Source of the DNA: Salinisphaera orenii subsp. orenii MK-B5
Lineage (GTDB): Bacteria; Pseudomonadota; Gammaproteobacteria; Nevskiales; Salinisphaeraceae
Reading direction: 5' to 3'
DNA length: 38,944 bases
NCBI RefSeq assembly: GCF_003788635.1
Contig: NZ_AYKH01000018.1
Span: forward strand, 1-38,944
This document shows positions 34,143 to 38,944 of the stretch, in pieces (positions within the stretch are counted from its first letter, which is position 1; every line of letters starts with the position of its first letter). The position numbers and the translations under genes were made by a program. Under the pieces are notes generated by a model that saw only the letters and a list, made by a program, of their open reading frames with translations, was not told where the DNA came from and searched no databases.

Positions 34143-35291
34143 TTAGTCACGCGCGATCAGCCAGTCGGCGATCCGGCCCCAGGTCTCGGTCCGTGCCGTG
34201 GCGCTCGATACGATGCCGACATGGCCGCCGCGAACGGTCTCGCAGGTGATGTCCGGGCTGGCCACGAAACGCGTCATCGCGCGGCTGCACGCCGGAGTGA
34301 CAATCGCGTCGCCGCGGCCCGTGATGTTGTAGATGGGCACGTCGACCGCAGCCAGCGTCGGGGCCTCGCCCGCCACCGGTAGCCGCCCGGAACCCAGTAC
34401 GTTGTCCACCCAGAGCCGATCGATGAAGTCCGCCACCACGCCGCCGGGGTAGGCGACCATGTCGTCCAGAAAGGCGGCCTGCGTGGCATGCGCTCGCACC
34501 GCCGCTGCGTCATGCAGATTGCGCAGCAGCCGAAAATAGCTCTTCGCGCTGGCCGCCGGGCTGGTGGCCTTGAACACCACTGCGTTGAGCCAGCCGGGGG
34601 ATCGCAGCAGCCCCGGCGGCAACCGATGGGCATCGAGGCCGGTCCAGCACCGCAGCCATCGCGCCCGCCGCGACAGCGCCCGGTAACGTTCGCCGAGGAC
34701 GCCGTTGTCGTGATAGTCCACGGGCGTGCCGACCAGCACCAGATTCGCGATATCACCGGGTGCCGCCTGCGCCGCGTGGCACAGGCTGAACAGGCCGCCG
34801 AAGCTCCAGCCGTGGAGGGACACGGCGCGCACGCCGCTGTGCGCGCGGACGCGCTCGAGCATGGCCGGCAGCAGCGCCCCGAAATAGTCGGCAAGGCCGA
34901 ACCGGTCCTCGGCCCGGCCGGGCTCGCCCCAGTCCACCAGATACAGCTCGAAGCCGCGAGCGCGCAGATAGCGCACCAGGCTGCGCTGTGGAAACAGATC
35001 GTAGACCCGCATGTTGACCGCCAGCGGCGGCACCAGCACCAGTGGCGTGCGAGGCCCCTGCCGGACCGCCGACTGCCGGCTGCCGAGGCCTTCGATACCG
35101 GAGGCCGCCAGCGGCGGGTAGTAGCGCAGGCGCACCGCCCCCCGCGAATGGATCACGGTGAACGGCGTCTGCCCGGCCTCGATGAGTGAGCCGCGATCGA
35201 ACAGATACCGGCATGCGTGTTCGAGGCGCATCCCGCTGCGCCTGAGCCGTGTGGCGACGCGGTCCCGGACCGCGGTGATCGACGAAGCCAT
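34143..35291 (-). CDS. PhaC-like alpha/beta hydrolase with serine nucleophile
   Basis: The protein has 382 residues. The core (PLVLVPPLAVNMRVYDLFP, ELYLVDWGEPG, LHGWSFGGLFSLC) is related to poly(3-hydroxyalkanoate) synthases. In true PhaC the nucleophile is a Cys (G-x-C-x-G); here it is a Ser in GWSFGG (S163), as in lipases and esterases. The Asp in ITGRGDAIVTP and His in RGGHVGIVSS complete the triad. It is more likely an esterase/depolymerase-like or thioester-acting hydrolase than a polymerising synthase. ATG 35291 lies 9 bp after GGGGGAT. A longer start at 35330 is possible. Confidence 0.82.
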   Translation of the reverse strand: MASSITAVRDRVATRLRRSGMRLEHACRYLFDRGSLIEAGQTPFTVIHSRGAVRLRYYPPLAASGIEGLGSRQSAVRQGPRTPLVLVPPLAVNMRVYDLFPQRSLVRYLRARGFELYLVDWGEPGRAEDRFGLADYFGALLPAMLERVRAHSGVRAVSLHGWSFGGLFSLCHAAQAAPGDIANLVLVGTPVDYHDNGVLGERYRALSRRARWLRCWTGLDAHRLPPGLLRSPGWLNAVVFKATSPAASAKSYFRLLRNLHDAAAVRAHATQAAFLDDMVAYPGGVVADFIDRLWVDNVLGSGRLPVAGEAPTLAAVDVPIYNITGRGDAIVTPACSRAMTRFVASPDITCETVRGGHVGIVSSATARTETWGRIADWLIARD

Positions 35292-35341
35292 GCCGTTGCA
35301 TCCCCCAGGGCTTATCCGAAAAGGCGTCATTTTAGCTTACC

Positions 35342-35354
35342 GCGATCGGATCGC
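35342..35354. promoter_or_regulatory. Short palindrome GCGATC-G-GATCGC between divergent genes
   Basis: A 6-bp inverted repeat around a single G, between the PhaC-like hydrolase (minus) and aldo/keto reductase (plus) genes. It could be an operator, but short GC palindromes are frequent here. Confidence 0.3.
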
Positions 35355-35416
35355 CTGATTGAATCCCGACGTGGTCGCACTAACGTTGGGCCATACAGCT
35401 ATCCACGGAGCATTCC

Positions 35417-36481
35417 ATGCAGTACCGCACACTCGGCAACTCGGGCCTGCGCGTCTCACAGCTCACCCTCGGCACCATGACCTTCGGCGGCGAAGGCTTC
35501 ATGGCCAAGGTGGGCGACACCGACGTCGACGGCGCCCGCCGGCTGATCGACCAGAGCATCGACCACGGCGTAAACTTCTTCGATACCGCCAACATGTATT
35601 CGGCGGGGCTGTCCGAAGAGATTCTCGGCAAGGCCCTCGGCGACAAGCGCAACGACGTGCTGCTCACCACCAAGGTGCGCTTCCCCATGGGCGACGGCCC
35701 CAACGACGGCGGCCTGTCTCGCCTGCATATCCGCGATCAGGTCGAGGCCAGCCTCAAGCGACTGAACACCGACCATATCGATCTCTACCAGATGCACATG
35801 TGGGACGGCGTGACGCCGCTCGAGGAAACGCTGCAGACGCTCGACACACTCGTCGGCCACGGCAAGATCCGCTACTACGGCATCTCCAACTTCTCGGCCT
35901 GGCAGGCGATGAAGGTGATGGCCGTCTGCGAGCGCGAAGGCTTCACCAAGCCGATCAGCCAGCAGATCCACTACACGCCGCAGGCACGCGAGGCCGAGTA
36001 CGAACTCATGCCGATGGCCCACGACGCCGGGCTGGGGACCATGATCTGGAGCCCGCTGGCCGGCGGTCTGCTCTCCGGCAAGTACCGCCGCGATCAGGCC
36101 ACGCCCGAAGGCACGCGTATTTCCGAAGGCTGGGACGAGCCGCCGATTCACGACGAAACGCGCCTGTTCGACCTGATCGAGACACTCGTGGAAGTCGGCG
36201 ACGCCCACGGCGTATCCGCAGCCCAGGTCGCGCTGGCCTGGATCACCGCCCGTCCGGGCGTGACCACCGCCGTGATCGGCGCACGCAAGGCACATCAGCT
36301 GGAAGACAATCTCGCCAGCGCCGAGCTCGAGCTCAGCGACGACGAGCAGGCCGCGATCGAGAAGGTCAGCCGGCCGCATCTGCTCTATCCCTACTGGCAC
36401 CAGGCGCTGCACGCCTCCGATCGCTTCAGCGCCGCGGATTGGGTGCTGCACGCGGCCCATGCCGAGGACTACACGAGCTGA
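35417..36481 (+). CDS. Aldo/keto reductase
   Basis: The protein has 354 residues. The catalytic tetrad is visible: D56 in FFDTANMYS, Y61, K86 in TTKVRF and H127 in YQMHMWD. NADPH-site motifs include YYGISNFSAWQ and WSPLAGGLLSGKY, with TTAVIGARKAHQLEDN near the C-terminus. It is a cytoplasmic NADPH-dependent carbonyl reductase related to YajO/Tas-type enzymes. ATG 35417 is preceded by GGAG at 6 bp. A strong intrinsic terminator follows, so it is probably monocistronic. Confidence 0.92.
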   Translation: MQYRTLGNSGLRVSQLTLGTMTFGGEGFMAKVGDTDVDGARRLIDQSIDHGVNFFDTANMYSAGLSEEILGKALGDKRNDVLLTTKVRFPMGDGPNDGGLSRLHIRDQVEASLKRLNTDHIDLYQMHMWDGVTPLEETLQTLDTLVGHGKIRYYGISNFSAWQAMKVMAVCEREGFTKPISQQIHYTPQAREAEYELMPMAHDAGLGTMIWSPLAGGLLSGKYRRDQATPEGTRISEGWDEPPIHDETRLFDLIETLVEVGDAHGVSAAQVALAWITARPGVTTAVIGARKAHQLEDNLASAELELSDDEQAAIEKVSRPHLLYPYWHQALHASDRFSAADWVLHAAHAEDYTS

Positions 36482-36520
36482 ACGCCGCACCCGCCCGGCC
36501 AGCCCCGGCCAGCCATGGAG

Positions 36521-36549
36521 AAGGCGCCGCCCACGCGGCGCCTTTTTTT
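36521..36549 (+). terminator. Intrinsic terminator after the aldo/keto reductase
   Basis: AAGGCGCCGC pairs with GCGGCGCCTT around a 4-nt loop (CCAC), directly followed by a T-run of seven. The 10-bp GC-rich stem with a U-tract is the clearest terminator in the window. Confidence 0.92.
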
Positions 36550-36584
36550 GTGGGCATGAGCCATCCGCGTGCGACCATGCGCCG

Positions 36585-37433
36585 GTGATCGACCTGCATG
36601 CCCATTCCACTCGTTCCGACGGCCGCCTGACGCCGGGCACGCTCGTCGCCCGTGCGGCCGAGGCCGGCGTGACCACTTTCGCGCTCACCGACCACGACAC
36701 CACGGACGGCCTCGCCGACGCCCGCGCCGCGGCCGATGCGCATGGCATGTGCTTCGTCAACGGCGTCGAGATCTCGGTGACCTGGCAGCGGCGCACGCTG
36801 CATATCGTGGGGCTGGCCTTCGACGTCGACGACGCCGGATTGGGCGCGGGCCTCGCCCGCCTTCAGCACACGCGCCGCGAACGCGCCGAACGCATCGCCC
36901 ACAAGCTGGAGAAATGCGGCGTCGCCGACGCCCTTCCCCGCGCGCAGGCGCTGGCGGGGGACGGCCAGATCACGCGCCCGCATTTCGCCCGCCTGCTGAT
37001 CGAGGACGGCGTCTGTCGCGATAACGCCCAGGCCTTCAAGCGCCACCTGCGCCCGGGGCGCGACGCCCACGTCGCGGTCGAGTGGGCCCCGCTGGAAGAC
37101 GCGGTGGCCTGGATTCAGGGCGCGGGCGGCATCGCGGTGCTGGCCCACCCTTTCGGCTACGGCTTTTCCGCGGTCTGGCGCCAACGTGCGATCGCGGCCT
37201 TCGCACAAGCCGGCGGCGACGCTCTGGAGATCAGTACCGGCACCACCGACCGCCAGCAGGAAATCACCGCCGCCCGCAACGCCGCGCAGCATGGCCTCGC
37301 GGGCTCGTTGGGCTCCGACTTTCATGCGCCCGAGCAGTTCTGGCTCGGCCTCGGCCGGCTGCGCGCGCTGCCGGGTGACCTGCCCGCGGTCTGGCAGGAT
37401 CGGCGCTTTCCTGGGGCCGGCGCCGCAGAGTGA
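36585..37433 (+). CDS. PHP-domain phosphoesterase (YciV/TrpH-like)
   Basis: The protein has 282 residues from GTG 36585; no in-frame ATG precedes the first motif. Metal-binding PHP motifs are DLHAHSTRSDG at the start, ALTDHDTTDGL, VNGVEISV, VLAHPFGYGF and LGSDFHAPEQ. Family members such as E. coli YciV (RnmM) are 5'-3' exonucleases or nucleoside-bisphosphate phosphatases acting in the cytoplasm. All metal ligands are present. The gene starts 36 bp after the terminator, so it has its own promoter or escapes by read-through. Confidence 0.88.
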   Translation: MIDLHAHSTRSDGRLTPGTLVARAAEAGVTTFALTDHDTTDGLADARAAADAHGMCFVNGVEISVTWQRRTLHIVGLAFDVDDAGLGAGLARLQHTRRERAERIAHKLEKCGVADALPRAQALAGDGQITRPHFARLLIEDGVCRDNAQAFKRHLRPGRDAHVAVEWAPLEDAVAWIQGAGGIAVLAHPFGYGFSAVWRQRAIAAFAQAGGDALEISTGTTDRQQEITAARNAAQHGLAGSLGSDFHAPEQFWLGLGRLRALPGDLPAVWQDRRFPGAGAAE

Positions 37434-37518
37434 GGGAAGGCGCCAACGATACGCTCCGCGTTGCCACGGCCGCGCCCCGCGCGCACTATGCAAGCGGGGA
37501 TAACTACAAGAAACAATC

Positions 37519-38340
37519 GTGAACCACATCGAGATTCACCGCCCGTGCCTGCGCGCGTGTCGGGGCGGCGCGGCCGTATGGCTGGCCGTGGCCGGCATCG
37601 TCAGCCAAGCCAGCGCGGACGTCGGCCCGGACGACGAGATCTATTCGTCGCGGGTCGAAGCCGGCGAGTTCGAGGTGGGCGTGCGTTATTACGACCTCAG
37701 TGGCAACGGCACGGACGACGGCGCGAACGCGACCCACGAAACCCGCCCCGAGATCGGCTACAGCCCCACCGGTTTCTGGCGTGCGAGCGTATCGCCGGTC
37801 CTCGTCAACGGCCCGCGCTCGGCGACTCACCTGCACCAGATCCAGATCGAAAACGTGTTCGCCCTGCCCGGCAACGGCGACGGCCTCTGGCCGGACACGG
37901 GACTGTTCCTGTCCTATGAGATCGGCACCATCGACGATTCCGAGGATGAACTCGTGCTCGGCCCGGTGTTCGAGAAACGGCTCGCTCACTGGCTGCTGAG
38001 CGCCAACATATTTCTCGACCGGGCCATGGTCAGCGCACCCGACGTGGGTCTGAGCTATGGCTGGCAGGCCCGCTGGCACCCACCCGCCGGGCCGCTCGAT
38101 CTCGGCGTGCAGGGCTTCGGCGAACACGAGTTCCTGACCGAGGACGACGAGGACGAGAGCGAGAACCCCCATGCGCCGCGCTACGCGCCGGACCATCGTG
38201 CCGGCCCGGCGCTGTTCGGCGAACTGGCGATCGGCGGCGACGCACAGCTTAGCTACCAGCTCGGCCTGCTGTTCGACCTCGACGACGACGCCGCCGACCG
38301 CACCCTGCGGCTGGCGGTGGAGTACGCGTTCGCGCGCTAG
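37519..38340 (+). CDS. Exported protein of unknown function, probably outer-membrane beta-barrel
   Basis: The protein has 273 residues from a GTG at 37519 with only a weak ribosome site. A hydrophobic stretch (AAVWLAVAGIVSQASA) serves as signal peptide with cleavage near ASA. The mature part has alternating polar/hydrophobic strands (FEVGVRYYDLSG, GFWRASVSPVLV, LFLSYEIGTI, LSYQLGLLFDL) and ends in LRLAVEYAFAR. The pattern fits a small outer-membrane or periplasmic beta-rich protein. An acidic insert (EDDEDESEN) may be a loop. No known family is recognised. Confidence 0.7.
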   Translation: MNHIEIHRPCLRACRGGAAVWLAVAGIVSQASADVGPDDEIYSSRVEAGEFEVGVRYYDLSGNGTDDGANATHETRPEIGYSPTGFWRASVSPVLVNGPRSATHLHQIQIENVFALPGNGDGLWPDTGLFLSYEIGTIDDSEDELVLGPVFEKRLAHWLLSANIFLDRAMVSAPDVGLSYGWQARWHPPAGPLDLGVQGFGEHEFLTEDDEDESENPHAPRYAPDHRAGPALFGELAIGGDAQLSYQLGLLFDLDDDAADRTLRLAVEYAFAR

Positions 38341-38379
38341 CGCCGGGTCGTCACGCCGCGCGGCGCCACCCGGCGCTTT
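38339..38379 (+). terminator. Likely terminator after the exported protein gene
   Basis: AGCGCCGGGT pairs with ACCCGGCGCT around a 19-nt loop that itself has a small stem, followed by TTT. It starts at the last bases of the stop codon. The T-run is short. Confidence 0.6.
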
Positions 38380-38848
38380 GCGGCTCCTCGATCCGGGGCG
38401 TGCTATACCCACCGTGCAGGCGCAGAAGCGGCGGCGCGGGTACATACGGCTGCGCTTGGTATCGGCCGGTTATGGCCCCCGAGATCCAAACAACCGCCGC
38501 GCGCCTTGTTTTTACATCTGGCCCGACGACCCGGCACTTGGTCGGACTGGTTCGGACGCCGTCGCGGGCCTTCGCCTGACGAATACGCGCATCGCTTTCG
38601 TACCCCAACCCGACGCCAGCGTCTGCCGGTTGGATCGTGCGTTCGGCCGCCCGGCAACCTCCAATCGCCACCGGCGGTATCGACTCGCCACGCGGCCGAA
38701 CCGGCGTCACGGGCCTCGTCGTCACGGCCCGTGAGGCGGGCGTCGGCCGTTGCCGGCCCGAGCTGCGCCTGCCTCCGCGATATTGCTCGGCCGATAGCGG
38801 GTGCGGTGCTACGCGTGTTCGATTCCCCTCAGGTGAACAGCAGTCCTA
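38380..38848. other. Gene-free stretch before the IS edge
   Basis: About 470 bp without a family-like frame on either strand. Nothing recognisable apart from a tRNA-T-arm-like string (GTTCGATTCCCC near 38818) that has no matching stem. Confidence 0.4.
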
Positions 38849-38944
38849 GGGCGTGTCGTCACGAAATTTTGAGCCATAAGCAGAGACACGCGATCTGAGC
38901 TTGGGCCAGGAACGACGAGAGTCGTTTGGCGTAGCGCGTCGCGA
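38849..38944 (-). mobile_element. IS5-family insertion sequence, 3' end (partial)
   Basis: On the minus strand the window edge encodes ATRYAKRLSSFLAQAQIACL ending in LWLKIS and a TGA at 38861-38859, the usual C-terminus of IS5/IS427-type transposases. Just outside lies GGGCGTGTCGTCACG, a likely terminal inverted repeat, next to CTAG, a known target for this group. The rest of the element lies beyond the right edge. Confidence 0.75.

Noticed and set aside
34143-35291. Calling the gene a poly(3-hydroxyalkanoate) synthase (phaC)
   Set aside because: The catalytic cysteine is replaced by serine, and the protein is shorter than typical PhaC (about 560-590 residues).
38815-38840. tRNA T-arm-like string GTTCGATTCCCC
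   Set aside because: The flanking bases do not form the 5-bp T-stem, and no acceptor, D or anticodon arm is visible.

Overview
The window looks like chromosomal DNA of a high-GC gammaproteobacterium. Gene content and protein style (marine or halophilic type, siderophore synthesis, many exporters and oxidoreductases) resemble Salinisphaera-like organisms. That placement is inferred from protein character alone. I see no rRNA, convincing tRNA or CRISPR array, and the only transposable-element sequence is an IS5-type transposase tail running off the right edge.

Layout. (1) 2-3219: a tight plus-strand group made of a PLP-dependent threonine/serine dehydratase-like enzyme (5' end outside the window), a flavodoxin-fold NAD(P)H oxidoreductase whose frame breaks and continues into a UbiA/MenA-type prenyltransferase, and an acetoacetate-decarboxylase-like protein. 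(2) 3372-4628: a CodB-type cytosine permease, then about 1.4 kb with no gene. (3) 6001-9257: a small exported protein with an internal repeat, an ABC exporter half-transporter and a DMT-family exporter. (4) 9498-10633: a Res-Xre toxin-antitoxin pair on the minus strand with repeated operator-like palindromes. (5) 10802-12977: a dienelactone hydrolase fused to an NTF2/SnoaL-like domain, and a second DMT exporter. (6) 13089-13354: a decayed RelBE toxin-antitoxin remnant. (7) 13852-18119: a ThDP-dependent acetolactate-synthase-like enzyme, a LysR regulator and a divergent sodium:solute symporter. Both promoter regions carry the same ATGCC-N5/7-GGCAT palindrome, which suggests a self-contained uptake and catabolism regulon. 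(8) 18302-20158: an orphan GAF/HisKA_2 histidine kinase and a stand-alone cyclodeaminase/cyclohydrolase. (9) 20256-28147: an iron-regulated hydroxamate siderophore locus on the minus strand (TonB receptor, PLP decarboxylase, N-hydroxylase, acyltransferase, IucA/IucC synthetase) with a clear Fur box upstream. (10) 28346-31757: an SDR oxidoreductase, an acyl-CoA thioesterase, a HAD phosphatase and an RlpA-like lipoprotein. (11) 32423-35291: a FAD-dependent dehydrogenase behind a PhaC-like alpha/beta hydrolase. (12) 35417-38340: an aldo/keto reductase with a strong terminator, a PHP phosphoesterase and an exported barrel-like protein, then the IS edge.

How parts work together. The siderophore genes form a complete synthesis-plus-receptor set: a diamine from decarboxylation, N-hydroxylation, N-acylation, then ATP-dependent condensation. 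The gene set resembles the desferrioxamine/bisucaberin/alcaligin type. The LysR-ThDP enzyme-symporter block is the least described unit here, and its shared palindromes make a directly testable regulatory model. The first operon couples redox, prenyl transfer and a decarboxylase-like fold and may make a small prenylated product. Its biological role is unknown to me, and the reading-frame break in its central gene needs checking.
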